Source of the DNA: Prevotellaceae bacterium
GTDB taxonomy: Bacteria > Bacteroidota > Bacteroidia > Bacteroidales > UBA932
Direction of reading: 5' to 3'
DNA: 38,650 bases
Assembly (NCBI GenBank): GCA_031288865.1
Contig: JAITQN010000141.1
Location: 1 to 38,650, forward strand
Positions 11,034-18,757 of this stretch are shown one piece after another. Both the position numbers and the translations under genes were made by a program. Numbering within the stretch: the stretch's first letter is position 1; each line of letters starts with the position of its first letter. Under the pieces are notes generated by a model. That model did not search any database and was not told where the DNA came from. It saw nothing but the letters and a program-made list of their open reading frames with translations.

Positions 11034-11067
11034 AAAAAGGCTTAGAACCCGAAGCGGATTCTAAACC
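11034..11067 (-). terminator. Attenuator hairpin between rplL and rpoB
   Basis: On the minus strand GGTTTAGAATCCG can pair with CGGGTTCTAAGCC around a very short loop (11039-11067), followed by TTTTTGTCGTTTTT. This is a textbook intrinsic terminator inside an operon. In other bacteria partial termination between rplL and rpoB lowers RNA polymerase output relative to ribosomal proteins; the same role is inferred here. Confidence 0.75.
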
Positions 11068-11100
11068 TGTGTGATGTTCCCGAACACCGGGGCGAGAAAT

Positions 11101-11475
11101 TTATTTGATCTCAACTTCTCCGCCCGCTTCTTCGAGTTGTGCCTTAACTTGTTCTGCTTCGGCCTTTGAAACCTTTTCCTTTATCGGTTTAGGAGCGGCG
11201 TCTACCAAGTCTTTAGCTTCTTTCAAGCCGAGCCCGGTTATGTCCTTCACTACTTTTACGATTTGCAATTTAGCCTGTCCGGGTGATTTCAAAATCACAT
11301 CGAATGCTGTTTGTTCCGCCGCGGCAGCTTCGCCGCCGGCAGCGGGAGCAGCCACAGCCACAGCTGCAGCAGCAGGCTCAATGCCGTATTCTTCTTTCAA
11401 GATCGTAGCTAATTCCTGTACTTCTTTTACAGTCAGATTAACCAACTCTTCTGCAAATTTTTTAATGTCTGCCAT
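11101..11475 (-). CDS. rplL: 50S ribosomal protein L7/L12
   Basis: A 124-residue stalk protein. The N-terminal dimerisation helix (about 1-30, [20 protein letters not shown]) is followed by an Ala-rich flexible hinge (about 35-58) and the C-terminal factor-binding domain with [20 protein letters not shown] and [21 protein letters not shown]7/L12 dimers bind L10 and recruit EF-Tu, EF-G and other GTPases to the ribosome. It lies 63 bp after rplJ and before the rplL-rpoB attenuator. Length and motif order are normal. Confidence 0.97.
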   Translation of the reverse strand: MADIKKFAEELVNLTVKEVQELATILKEEYGIEPAAAAVAVAAPAAGGEAAAAEQTAFDVILKSPGQAKLQIVKVVKDITGLGLKEAKDLVDAAPKPIKEKVSKAEAEQVKAQLEEAGGEVEIK

Positions 11476-11538
11476 GATATTTTATTATTGTTATTTGTTA
11501 ATACTTTTTTTATTTAGCGAATCTTTCGCTGGTTCAAT

Positions 11539-12066
11539 TTACTTCCCTTCCGGGCGTTCCGAGAGGGTTTTTACTACGCCTGAAATCGTGTTGCCTCCCG
11601 ATTGTAAAGCGGAAATAACACGTTTGACAGGTGATTGCAACAATCCAACCACGTCGCCGATCAATTCTTCGCGCGACTTGATATTTACGAGGGCCTCCAG
11701 TGTGGCAGCGCCGACATAGAGGCTTTCCTGCACATAAGCGCCTTTGAGCACCGGCTTGCCGTATTGCGCGCCAAATTCCTTAATCACCTTGGCGGGCGTG
11801 TTGGCCGTTTCCGTAAACATCACTGCTGTGGAGCCTTCGAGCACGCTAAAGATACCGGTTTCCGCAAAGCTGTTTTGTTCCAAAGCTTTTTTGAGGAGGG
11901 TGTTTTTCACCACCACCAACTTCACTTTCTTCTCAAAACAAACCCTGCGCAACTTCGATGTGTTTTCAGCGTTCAGCCCCGACACATCGGCCAGGTAGAA
12001 CGTAGGCATTTGTTTCAGTTGCTCTGCCAAAGCATCTATAATCACTTTCTTTTCTTCTTTTTTCAT
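11539..12066 (-). CDS. rplJ: 50S ribosomal protein L10
   Basis: A 175-residue L10, using the ATG that gives MKKEEKKVIIDALAEQL; a further upstream in-frame start would add 18 atypical residues and overlap rplA. It has the L10 core (FYLADVSGLNAENTSKLRR, VKNTLLKKALE, GSTAVMFTE) and a C-terminal helix that docks L7/L12 dimers. It anchors the ribosomal stalk on 23S rRNA with L11. It starts 17 bp after rplA. In many bacteria L10-L12 represses this part of the operon by binding an mRNA leader; I see no room for a large leader here. Confidence 0.95.
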   Translation of the reverse strand: MKKEEKKVIIDALAEQLKQMPTFYLADVSGLNAENTSKLRRVCFEKKVKLVVVKNTLLKKALEQNSFAETGIFSVLEGSTAVMFTETANTPAKVIKEFGAQYGKPVLKGAYVQESLYVGAATLEALVNIKSREELIGDVVGLLQSPVKRVISALQSGGNTISGVVKTLSERPEGK

Positions 12067-12083
12067 CGCTACATCGTTTAAGA

Positions 12084-12785
12084 TTATTCGGCAGCACCTA
12101 CTGATTTGGCATCGATACACAGGCCGGGGCTCATGGTCGACGACAAATAAATGCTTTTCACATACGTTCCTTTAAGCGCCTGAGGCTTCAATTTTATTAC
12201 CGTATTCAAGAATTCCTGTACGTTCTCTGCAATCTTCTTGGCATCGAACGACACCTTTCCTATTGCAGCATGCACGATACCCTGCTTGTCGACCTTGAAG
12301 TCGATTTTGCCGCCCTTCACATCTTCCACTGCTTTTCCTATTTCCATAGTCACAGTGCCTGTTTTGGGGTTGGGCATCAAACCGCGCGGGCCCAGCACGC
12401 GTCCCAGAGCGCCCACTTTCGCCATTACGGAAGGGGTGCAAATGATGACGTCGATGTCGGTCCAGCCGGTTTTTATTTTCTCGATATACTCGTCCAATCC
12501 AACATGATCGGCGCCGGCCGCCTTTGCTTCCGCCTCTTTATCGGGCGTACAAAGCACCAGCACGCGAGCTGTTTTCCCTGTTCCATGCGGAAGAGTTACT
12601 ACGCCACGAACCATTTGATTGGCCTTGCGCGGATCCACACCAAGGCGCACCGCAAGTTCCACCGAAGCGTCGAATTTGGTGAAAGTAACTTCTTTCACCA
12701 ACGCGGCGGCTTCCGAGAGCTTGTAGTGTTTGGTAGAATCGACTTTGGCGTAAACTACTTTTTGTTTTTTTGTTAACTTACTCAT
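12084..12785 (-). CDS. rplA: 50S ribosomal protein L1
   Basis: A 233-residue L1, normal length. Characteristic segments are [20 protein letters not shown] (about 43-62), [15 protein letters not shown] (about 66-80), and [20 protein letters not shown] (about 129-148). L1 binds 23S rRNA at the mobile L1 stalk and helps tRNA leave the E site; in other bacteria it represses the L11-L1 mRNA. It follows rplK by 15 bp in the same transcript. Confidence 0.97.
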   Translation of the reverse strand: MSKLTKKQKVVYAKVDSTKHYKLSEAAALVKEVTFTKFDASVELAVRLGVDPRKANQMVRGVVTLPHGTGKTARVLVLCTPDKEAEAKAAGADHVGLDEYIEKIKTGWTDIDVIICTPSVMAKVGALGRVLGPRGLMPNPKTGTVTMEIGKAVEDVKGGKIDFKVDKQGIVHAAIGKVSFDAKKIAENVQEFLNTVIKLKPQALKGTYVKSIYLSSTMSPGLCIDAKSVGAAE

Positions 12786-12800
12786 TACTGCATGAATTTT

Positions 12801-13244
12801 TTAGTTTACATTGGGCTTTTCACCGTCAACGGTAATGCCCATACTACGGGCAGTCCCGGCCACCATGCTCATTGCCGAATTTAAAGTAAATGCGTTCATA
12901 TCAGGCATTTTGTCTTCGGCAATTTTGCGAACCTGTTCCCAAGTCACGCTGGCCACCTTTTTGCGGTTCGGCTCGTTCGACCCCGACTGTATCTTGGCAG
13001 CCTCTTTCAGCTGTACAGCTACAGGCGGCTGTTTCACGATAAAGTCAAACGACTTGTCGACATAAACCGTTATGATCACGGGCAAAACTTTCCCCGCCTT
13101 GTCTTGCGTGCGCGCATTGAACTGCTTGCAAAACTCCATAATGTTTACGCCTTTCGAACCTAACGCAGGACCCACCGGCGGCGAGGGGTTAGCCGCTCCG
13201 CCTTTGATTTGTAGTTTAATTAGTCCGGCAATTTCTTTCGCCAT
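12801..13244 (-). CDS. rplK: 50S ribosomal protein L11
   Basis: A 147-residue L11 with the N-terminal domain ([23 protein letters not shown]; positions about 6-28 include the conserved Pro-rich loop) and the C-terminal rRNA-binding domain. It forms the GTPase-associated centre with L10 and is needed for stringent-response sensing of uncharged tRNA by RelA-type enzymes. It starts 12 bp after nusG, in the conserved nusG-rplK-rplA order. Confidence 0.97.
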   Translation of the reverse strand: MAKEIAGLIKLQIKGGAANPSPPVGPALGSKGVNIMEFCKQFNARTQDKAGKVLPVIITVYVDKSFDFIVKQPPVAVQLKEAAKIQSGSNEPNRKKVASVTWEQVRKIAEDKMPDMNAFTLNSAMSMVAGTARSMGITVDGEKPNVN

Positions 13245-13256
13245 AATGTTTGTTTG

Positions 13257-13805
13257 TTATTCTTTTTCTACTTGAATGAAACCGAGCTCCAGCAAGTTCT
13301 TACGCCCGAAGATCTTCACCATCACTTTCAACTTCTTCTTGTCTTCATTGATCTCCTCAATCGTACCGTTGAACCCGTTGAAAGGACCATCGGTCACTTT
13401 CACGGCCTCGCCCACTACGAAAGGCGTAATGTTCTCTTCCTCATTTTCCGCTAACTCATCCACACGGCCTAAAATGCGGTTCACCTCGCTTAAGCGCAGA
13501 GGCATGGGGTCGCCGCCTTTTGTTTCTCCCAAAATGCCGGAAATGTGGGTGGTATTGCGCAAAATGTGGGGCACTTCGCCCACCAAAGCTGCTTCGATTA
13601 AAATGTATCCCGGATAGAAAATGCGATCCTTGCTCACTTTTTTACCGTTTTTCACCTGGTAAATTTTCTCGGTAGGAATGAGTACCTGCGAAATATAATC
13701 TTCGAGCCTCAAACGTTTAATTTCGTTCTCGATATACTCCTTGGCCTTTTTCTCCTTGCCTCCCGCAGCGCGCAAGACATACCATTTTTTGGTTATTTCA
13801 CTCAT
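13257..13805 (-). CDS. nusG: Transcription termination/antitermination protein NusG
   Basis: A 182-residue NusG. The N-terminal NGN domain (KWYVLRAAGGKEKKAKEYIE; later RIFYPGYILIEA) contacts the clamp of RNA polymerase. The C-terminal KOW domain (VGEAVKVTDGPFNGFNGTIEEI, about 128-150) contacts Rho or ribosomal protein S10. It lies 13 bp after secE and 12 bp before rplK. No sign of a specialised RfaH/UpxY-type paralogue: the setting is that of the housekeeping copy. Confidence 0.97.
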   Translation of the reverse strand: MSEITKKWYVLRAAGGKEKKAKEYIENEIKRLRLEDYISQVLIPTEKIYQVKNGKKVSKDRIFYPGYILIEAALVGEVPHILRNTTHISGILGETKGGDPMPLRLSEVNRILGRVDELAENEEENITPFVVGEAVKVTDGPFNGFNGTIEEINEDKKKLKVMVKIFGRKNLLELGFIQVEKE

Positions 13806-13818
13806 TTTCTTTAATGCT

Positions 13819-14013
13819 TTAATACAAAAACTCGTAAATAAACGTCATTACATGGCGGAACGTAAGATCCATCGCGAAAATAACCAGCGACATAATGGCA
13901 GAAGCCACCATTACAACCACAGCACTCGACTGTAACTGACCGAACGAGGGCCACGTCACTTTATGTACCAATTCATTGTAAGCTTCTCTGAGATACGCAT
14001 TAATCTTTTTCAT
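13819..14013 (-). CDS. secE: Preprotein translocase subunit SecE
   Basis: A 64-residue single-span SecE. An amphipathic helix with the conserved Glu/Trp-Pro motif (AYNELVHKVTWPSFGQL, about 9-25) is followed by one membrane segment (about 28-50, SSAVVVMVASAIMSLVIFAMDL). It stabilises SecY in the inner-membrane translocon. Position between tRNA-Trp and nusG is the conserved bacterial order. Confidence 0.95.
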   Translation of the reverse strand: MKKINAYLREAYNELVHKVTWPSFGQLQSSAVVVMVASAIMSLVIFAMDLTFRHVMTFIYEFLY

Positions 14014-14121
14014 CCTGTTAATTTAAAAAACGCTTTGTAACACCCGGGGTTGGAAGCTGTCCGGCCGTGTTACGTTATTGCTTTAAGCCGATTTGCGCAC
14101 CGTAACTTGCGTCAATCAGTG

Positions 14122-14192
14122 CAGGGGCAGAGCGATTCGAACGCCCATCAACGGTTTTGGAGACCGCTATTCTACCCTTGAACTATGCCCCT
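14122..14192 (-). tRNA. tRNA-Trp (CCA)
   Basis: Minus strand, 71 nt. Acceptor AGGGGCA pairs with TGCCCCT; the anticodon arm CGGTCTCCAAAACCG exposes CCA; the T arm has GTTCGAAT. No CCA tail is encoded. Located between tuf and secE, the normal place for tRNA-Trp. Confidence 0.95.
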
Positions 14193-14201
14193 GTTCGAAG
14201 C

Positions 14202-14230
14202 GGAAGCTAAGGGACAAGTCCCCAACTTCC
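14202..14230 (-). other. Stem-loop between tuf and tRNA-Trp
   Basis: On the minus strand GGAAG pairs with CTTCC and, inside it, GGGA with TCCC around a CTTG loop. There is no T-tract, so this is more likely a processing or mRNA 3'-end stability element than an intrinsic terminator. Confidence 0.35.
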
Positions 14231-14236
14231 ACTTGT

Positions 14237-15423
14237 TTAATCCAAAATCTTCGTCACCTGTCCGGCGCCCACCGTACGGCCGCCTTCACGGATCGCGAAG
14301 CGCAGGCCTTCACCCATGGCCACAGGATAGATCAATTCTACGGTGATGGTTACGTTATCGCCGGGCAGCACCATTTCGGTACCTTGCGGCAGCGTGATTT
14401 CACCGGTAACGTCCAACGTGCGCAGGTAGAATTGGGGACGGTACTTGTTGTGGAAAGGAGTGTGGCGTCCGCCTTCTTCTTTCTTCAACACGTAAATCTC
14501 GGCCTGGAATTTCTTGTGCGGCGTAATCGTGCCCGGTTTGGCAATAACCTGTCCGCGTTTGATGTCTTTCTTGTCGATACCGCGGAGCAGCAGCCCTACG
14601 TTATCGCCCGCTTCACCGCGGTCGAGCAGCTTGCGGAACATTTCTACGCCGGTAACGGTCGTCTTTTGCGGTTTTTCACCCAGCCCGATTACTTCTACTT
14701 CTTCGCCCACTTTGATCACACCGGTTTCGATACGTCCGGTGGCCACCGTGCCGCGGCCGGTGATAGAGAATACGTCTTCCACAGGCATTACGAACGGTTT
14801 TTCGTTTTCGCGCGGAGGAATAGGAATGTAGGTGTCTACCGCATCCATGAGTTCCATGATTTTTTCCACCCATTGCGGTTCGCCGTTCAGTCCGCCCAAT
14901 GCAGAGCCGCGAATAACCGGCGTGTTGTCGCCGTCGAACTTGTAGAAACTCAACAGTTCGCGCACTTCCATTTCTACCAGGTCGAGCATTTCAGGGTCGT
15001 CAACCATATCCACCTTGTTCAGAAATACAACGATACGGGGAACGTTCACCTGGCGGGCCGGAGGATGTGTTCGCGGGTTTGGGGCATGGGGCCGTCGGTG
15101 GCGGCTACTACAAGAATAGCGCCGTCCATTTGCGCCGCGCCGGTAACCATGTTCTTCACATAGTCGGCGTGACCAGGACAGTCTACGTGTGCGTAGTGGC
15201 GGCTTGCCGTCTGATATTCTACGTGGGCCGTATTAATCGTAATACCGCGTTCTTTTTCTTCAGGCGCGTTATCGATAGAATCGAAAGTGCGTACTTCAGA
15301 AAGACCTTTAGCAGCAAGTACGGTTGTAATTGCGGCGGTCAAAGTAGTTTTGCCATGGTCAACGTGACCGATGGTCCCGACGTTCACGTGGGGTTTATCC
15401 CGTTTGAAAGTTTCTTTTGCCAT
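14237..15423 (-). CDS. tuf: Elongation factor Tu, interrupted by a 1-nt deletion
   Basis: EF-Tu brings aminoacyl-tRNA to the ribosome. Fragment 1 (ATG at 15423) has the P-loop GHVDHGKTT, the switch region RGITINTAH and DCPGHADY, but runs into a TGA at 15046-15048 after HIL. Fragment 2 continues in the neighbouring frame with [15 protein letters not shown] (NKxD motif) to the end, including domains 2 and 3. The usual text is [13 protein letters not shown]; adding one base between 15059 and 15060 restores it and gives exactly 395 residues, the normal Bacteroidetes EF-Tu length. No other defect is visible. Since EF-Tu is essential, the options are a sequencing or assembly error, or a second intact tuf elsewhere. 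The gene sits in its conserved place between tRNA-Thr and tRNA-Trp. Confidence 0.93.
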
Positions 15424-15463
15424 AATATCATTGTTTTTAATTAGTTTCGTCAATCTTGTTTGG

Positions 15464-15535
15464 AGCCGGCGGTGAGAATTGAACTCACGACCTCTTCCTT
15501 ACCAAGGAAGCGCTCTACCACTGAGCTACGCTGGC
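15464..15535 (-). tRNA. tRNA-Thr (GGT)
   Basis: Minus strand, 72 nt. Acceptor GCCAGCG pairs with CGCCGGC except for one A-C mismatch at the fourth pair. The anticodon stem-loop CTTCCTTGGTAAGGAAG exposes GGT. T arm GTTCAAT. No encoded CCA. It directly precedes tuf. Confidence 0.93.
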
Positions 15536-15546
15536 CTTTTCCCTTG

Positions 15547-15619
15547 AGCGGAAGACGAGGTTCGAACCCGCGACCCTCAGCTTGGAAGGCTGATGCTCTA
15601 CCGACTGAGCTACTTCCGC
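15547..15619 (-). tRNA. tRNA-Gly (TCC)
   Basis: Minus strand, 73 nt. Acceptor GCGGAAG pairs with CTTCCGC; anticodon stem-loop TCAGCCTTCCAAGCTGA exposes TCC; D arm AGCTCAGTCGGTAGAGC and T arm GGGTTCGAACC are canonical. No encoded CCA. Confidence 0.95.
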
Positions 15620-15623
15620 AATG

Positions 15624-15706
15624 TGGGGAGAGCAGGATTCGAACCTACGAAAGCTTACGCTAGCAGAGTTACAGTCTGCCCCAGTTGGCCACTTTGGTAT
15701 CTCCCC
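15624..15706 (-). tRNA. tRNA-Tyr (GTA)
   Basis: Minus strand, 83 nt, with the long variable arm of class II tRNAs. Acceptor GGGGAGA pairs with TCTCCCC; anticodon stem-loop GCAGACTGTAACTCTGC exposes GTA; T arm GGTTCGAATCC. No encoded CCA. Confidence 0.95.
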
Positions 15707-15754
15707 CTCATTATTTCAATACACTAACTTGCTTCTTCTTACTCAATTAACCCG

Positions 15755-15828
15755 AGCCGATGGAGGGATTCGAACCCCCGACCAGCTGATTACAAATCAG
15801 CTGCTCTGGCCAACTGAGCTACATCGGC
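15755..15828 (-). tRNA. tRNA-Thr (TGT)
   Basis: Minus strand, 74 nt. Acceptor GCCGATG pairs with CATCGGC; anticodon stem-loop GCTGATTTGTAATCAGC exposes TGT; T arm GGGTTCGAATCCC. No encoded CCA. First transcribed unit of the tRNA-tuf-rpo block. Confidence 0.95.
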
Positions 15829-15862
15829 ATACAAAATGAACACATTTGTCCAAAATGGAGCG

Positions 15863-15893
15863 CAAAGATAGGAATTTTTTGCCAACCCGCAAA
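15863..15893 (-). promoter_or_regulatory. Promoter of the tRNA-tuf-secE-rpl-rpoBC block
   Basis: On the minus strand TTTG (15890-15893) is followed by 19 bp and TATCTTTG (15863-15870), a perfect match to the Bacteroidetes -33/-7 consensus. The predicted start is about 28 bp before tRNA-Thr (TGT). It is the only strong promoter I see for the block. Confidence 0.8.
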
Positions 15894-15941
15894 AAATAAT
15901 AAAAGATTTTAACCGATTTTGTTGAAAAAGTATTTTCTAAA

Positions 15942-16298
15942 TTATTTAATTATTTGTACGGCAGCGATTTCTGTTTTCCCGCCCAAAGGCGGATTTTGCT
16001 TTGCGACCTTCACGGAGAGGTGTGCGATGCCCGGCACTTCGGCCTGCAGGGCCTTGGCGATGCGTCCCGCCACGTGCTCAAGCAGCCGCGACGGCGTGCC
16101 CATTTCGCGTTTCACCACGTCATAAATCTGCTGGTAGTTCACCGTATCGTCCAGGCAGTCCGTTTCGATAGCCTTGCTCAGGTCGGCGTCTACTGTCACG
16201 TCCACGTAAAAGTAATTGCCCACGATCCGTTCTTCGGGCAGGTGCCCGTGCCGGGCGAAAAACTCCATGCGGCGCAGTTCAATGGTTGCCATGTTCAT
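15942..16298 (-). CDS. folB: Dihydroneopterin aldolase
   Basis: A 118-residue FolB, which converts 7,8-dihydroneopterin to 6-hydroxymethyl-dihydropterin in folate synthesis. The pattern IELRRMEFFARHGHLPEER (about 5-23) holds the conserved active-site Glu region, LLEHVAGRIAKAL sits near 71-83, and VKVAKQNPP near 97-105 carries the catalytic Lys. Either of two closely spaced ATGs (MNMATIEL) may be used. A -7 promoter element stands 22 bp upstream. Confidence 0.93.
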   Translation of the reverse strand: MNMATIELRRMEFFARHGHLPEERIVGNYFYVDVTVDADLSKAIETDCLDDTVNYQQIYDVVKREMGTPSRLLEHVAGRIAKALQAEVPGIAHLSVKVAKQNPPLGGKTEIAAVQIIK

Positions 16299-16319
16299 GT
16301 TTTAGGTGCTAACTTGCCG

Positions 16320-16327
16320 CAAAGGTA
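16320..16327 (-). promoter_or_regulatory. -7 promoter element of folB
   Basis: TACCTTTG on the minus strand, matching TAnnTTTG, 22 bp before the folB ATG. No clear TTTG at -33. Confidence 0.55.
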
Positions 16328-16404
16328 CGACTTTTATGGGAAATAATTTATCGCCTTGCAATCCTCTTTGCGAATAATCGTATCCCTTCAAACGAATACT
16401 GCGA

Positions 16405-17424
16405 CTATTTAACACAGCGCAACTCTGCCCCAAAGATATGACCAGTTAACCTGTAATCCCATGACATAGACGCATATGAAACAGCCAGGTGAATCGAGGC
16501 GTGCTCGTCGGACAGGTACAAAGAGAAACTATCGCTGGATGAATACCAAGCATCACGACAATGACAACCTGGTTGGTAGACATATCGCAGGCAAGCAACG
16601 TCGTTAGTACATAGATTTTGCTCTTGTCCCGCATTTGAGCGAAAATATGTGTAATCGGAAGCAGTAGGGACGCGCCATGGGGTTGGGCACAGAAGTTCAG
16701 CATTTTGAAACACACACATGTATGAGTATTTATAACCAACACAGCCAGTTCTATTTAGTTCATACCAACTACTGTTTATAGCACCCATACCCAGTGAGCA
16801 CCCATTAAGCACTGCTTTCAAAGGAGCACTCCATGTCAAGCCACCTACCACAATGGTTTGTGTTGATGCAGCACCGGGAGGAGTAGCAGTCATAAGGATT
16901 GTGCCTGGCGCCCTTGTGGCGTCGGTGAACGATACTAAGGGATATGCTAATTTATAATTAGTCGCCTCACTTTTGATTACAGTATCACTATCACTTTCAT
17001 ACGTGAGATAAAACGGCGGCGTCCCCGTAAACGTAATTTTATTCACATCCGTATATCTTCCTATTGACGGGTAATTAATAGCATACGCACAAGCTCCTGT
17101 AAAGACAGAAACCTCAGTAGTAAGCAGTTGAATGGTGGCCGAAAAATTACCCGAAGTGTTGGCGACTACCCATGCGCCCTGGTCGTTGCCGGAAATCATG
17201 TGTGCCCTACCGGCCGAGGCGGAAACACCCGACAGCGGCAAGCGGGTCATGGTGCCGGCGTTGTTGTAATCCACAAATACCCACGCGCTGTCGATTGGGG
17301 TTTTGTTCCAGCTCACGGTAAACGTTACCGTGCCGGAGGCAACCTTAAACTCAGAAATGGTGATGCCATTTTGCGCTGCCAGCACCACCGGGCAGCATAA
17401 TAGTAGTAAAAACAATTTTTTCAT
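16405..17424 (-). CDS. Secreted FISUMP-domain (Fib_succ_major) protein
   Basis: A 339-residue exported protein. It has a signal peptide (about 1-17, LFLLLLCCPVVLAAQ), which could also be lipidated at one of the paired Cys. Residues 20-130 form an Ig-like or PKD-like segment of short beta strands (ITISEFKVASGTVTFTVSW). The C-terminal third is a FISUMP/Fib_succ_major domain: LLCPTPWRVPTASDY near 245-260, the aromatic-Ser motif YSSSDSF near 290, and the closing motif GAELRCVK. The domain is a C-type-lectin/FGE-like fold seen in surface proteins of Bacteroidetes and Fibrobacteres, ligand usually unknown. It is Cys-rich, so disulfides are likely once exported. Relatives are at 24999-25727 and, as a broken copy, at 26021-26575. 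No promoter is obvious. Confidence 0.8.
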   Translation of the reverse strand: MKKLFLLLLCCPVVLAAQNGITISEFKVASGTVTFTVSWNKTPIDSAWVFVDYNNAGTMTRLPLSGVSASAGRAHMISGNDQGAWVVANTSGNFSATIQLLTTEVSVFTGACAYAINYPSIGRYTDVNKITFTGTPPFYLTYESDSDTVIKSEATNYKLAYPLVSFTDATRAPGTILMTATPPGAASTQTIVVGGLTWSAPLKAVLNGCSLGMGAINSSWYELNRTGCVGYKYSYMCVFQNAELLCPTPWRVPTASDYTYFRSNAGQEQNLCTNDVACLRYVYQPGCHCRDAWYSSSDSFSLYLSDEHASIHLAVSYASMSWDYRLTGHIFGAELRCVK

Positions 17425-17476
17425 AATACGGGTTTTTAATTAATTCAAAATCCAAAACTCAAAATTCATAATTAAA

Positions 17477-17540
17477 AAAAGGCTGCTGTATGGTACAATA
17501 GGTGACAATAAGAAGAAGAACTAACAAACAACAGCCTTTT
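17477..17540. repeat. Inverted repeat, possible terminator or small element
   Basis: AAAAGGCTGCTGT (17477-17489) is complementary, with one G-T pair, to ACAACAGCCTTTT (17528-17540), with 38 bp between. It lies just upstream of the FISUMP gene. The long loop argues against a normal terminator. The gene-free stretch 17425-18133 also holds short AGTGAYTA-type direct repeats (17601-17627), the palindrome at 17698-17855 and the structure at 18033-18115. Confidence 0.5.
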
Positions 17541-17697
17541 ACCAAAGAGCAATACAATCCCACATCGCAAAATAATTGCAACGTATACAAAGAAATAATT
17601 AAGTGACTAAGTGATTAGGTGACTAAGAAAAAATAAATCTTAACTCTCAGTTCTTAACTCTTAACTAAATAAGTAGCGCGAGCCTTTGGAAAATTTA

Positions 17698-17855
17698 TTC
17701 ATTAATGAGGTCTTCCGGAACCAAGTAAACAAATAAATTAGGCCCACACCTGTCTTTCTAATAATGATAATTGGATTTAAAAAGTAACGTGTGGGCGCCA
17801 ACTTTGTTTCTCTGTTTACTTTTTTAATGGAATTTTCGGAAGTTTCATTAATAGA
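17698..17855. repeat. 158-bp imperfect palindrome in gene-free DNA
   Basis: Outer arms: 17698-17731 (ATTCATTAATGAGG, then TCTTCCGGAA, then AAGTAAAC) is the imperfect reverse complement of 17813-17855 (GTTTACTT, then TTCGGAAG, then TCATTAAT). An inner pair is perfect: GCCCACAC at 17742-17749 with GTGTGGGC at 17789-17796. Nested pairing over 158 bp in an AT-rich gene-free region suggests a non-autonomous mobile element remnant or a structured RNA. No reading frame is supported. Confidence 0.6.
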
Positions 17856-18032
17856 GTACTAAAAGCGAGCGCCAACAAGTATAATAAAGAACATATACTT
17901 TACGCTGCAAATGTAAGTACAATTTTTGGAAATGCAAGCGCAGAAGTGTTAAATTATGTTATACGAACTTATTTAAAAAATTATAGATATTAGTTTTTTT
18001 AACTTCTGCTTATAGTTAATCTCTTTAGCGCC

Positions 18033-18115
18033 TTGTCCCGGCTTGCATGGTCATAACCCTGCGACTACAGAGTTTGTTCCATTGGGAAAATGAAGTTTCA
18101 AGCACGCAGGGACAA
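18033..18115. other. Two-part inverted repeat, possible structured RNA
   Basis: TTGTCCC (18033-18039) pairs with GGGACAA (18109-18115) and GCTTG (18041-18045) with CAAGC (18099-18103), enclosing a more GC-rich core than the surrounding AT-rich DNA. It lies just beyond the hicB stop. It may be a 3'-end structure or an unrecognised small RNA. Confidence 0.4.
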
Positions 18116-18133
18116 CCCACGGTCAACGGGGAT

Positions 18134-18550
18134 CTAAAATGCAGCGATACGTAGCCGTTCCGCTATTCCATGTATTACACCCTCCAATCTTTTCTTTTGT
18201 GCAGGCGATGCAATGGCCAGACCTTCTTTATACTTTCTCAGTAAGGATGAATTTAAGCCTGCCTCTTTAGCCAAAGCCGATACATTAAAAAATGGAAAAG
18301 ACTGAAAGAACCCTGAAAAATCATAATGGTACTTAAATCCGATATTCCCACTATTTAATTCAACAGGAATCTCAATTTGCCGATCTTTGTAATCCTCCAA
18401 TCTTTCTTCTAAGGTTTCCATCAAATCTTGTTTAGCTTCTTGCTCCGTCAGTCCATACCCAAACAAGAACTCAATATCAGGCACATAAATACCATAGCCA
18501 CCATCGCTTGCCTTTTCAATAATAGCGGTTAATACTTTTTTTTCAGACAT
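18134..18550 (-). CDS. hicB: HicB-family antitoxin
   Basis: A 138-residue HicB-type antitoxin using the ATG that gives MSEKKVLTAIIEKA; a GTG seven codons upstream is possible. The N-terminal partial RNase-H-like HicB fold is seen in IIEKASDGGYGIYVPDIEFLFGYGLTEQEAKQDL (about 10-43; shortened family pattern is GYG-xx-PDI and TEQEA). The C-terminal half, NVSALAKEAGLNSSLLRKYKEG, is a helix-turn-helix, so the protein can neutralise HicA and repress its own promoter. It follows hicA on the minus strand with about 24 bp between stop and this start. Its partner hicA looks compromised at its start codon. Confidence 0.85.
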   Translation of the reverse strand: MSEKKVLTAIIEKASDGGYGIYVPDIEFLFGYGLTEQEAKQDLMETLEERLEDYKDRQIEIPVELNSGNIGFKYHYDFSGFFQSFPFFNVSALAKEAGLNSSLLRKYKEGLAIASPAQKKRLEGVIHGIAERLRIAAF

Positions 18551-18574
18551 CTTATTTGTATTTTTTTTCACGAT

Positions 18575-18757
18575 TTATTTTAATCCTGCATCCTTTAGTA
18601 TTTTATTTAAAGTACCAGTTGGAACTTCTTGACCAGAGTGCCTACCTACAGGTATATAATTTTTAAATTCAGGGTGTACATACTTAGCATGCCTTTTCCC
18701 ATTTCTTTTTTCCCAACCGTTTTTTTCTAATAATTTGTACAACTCCGAAAATTTTAT
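18575..18757 (-). CDS. hicA: HicA-family toxin, start codon ATA (possibly inactive)
   Basis: A short frame, 60 codons, that reads KFSELYKLLEKNGWEKRNG, then KRHAKYVHPEF, then IPVGRHSGQEVPTGTL and NKILKDAGLK. This is a full HicA dsRBD-like mRNA interferase, including the catalytic His in the RHAKYVHP motif. At the position where HicA normally begins (M-K-x-S-E-L) the codon is ATA (18755-18757), preceded by GTA and then TAA, so no ATG or GTG is available. The only standard alternative is TTG at 18740-18742, giving a 55-residue form lacking the first strand. I cannot tell whether this is a decayed toxin, a weak non-canonical start or a sequence error. It is the upstream partner of hicB. Confidence 0.75.
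   Translation of the reverse strand: MKFSELYKLLEKNGWEKRNGKRHAKYVHPEFKNYIPVGRHSGQEVPTGTLNKILKDAGLK

Noticed and set aside
15040-15070. Programmed ribosomal frameshift in tuf
   Set aside because: No X-XXY-YYZ slippery heptamer or downstream stem is seen, and EF-Tu is not known to be made this way.
14093-15163. 356-codon open frame antisense to tuf and tRNA-Trp
   Set aside because: It runs across a tRNA gene and the EF-Tu gene on the other strand and has no recognisable domain.
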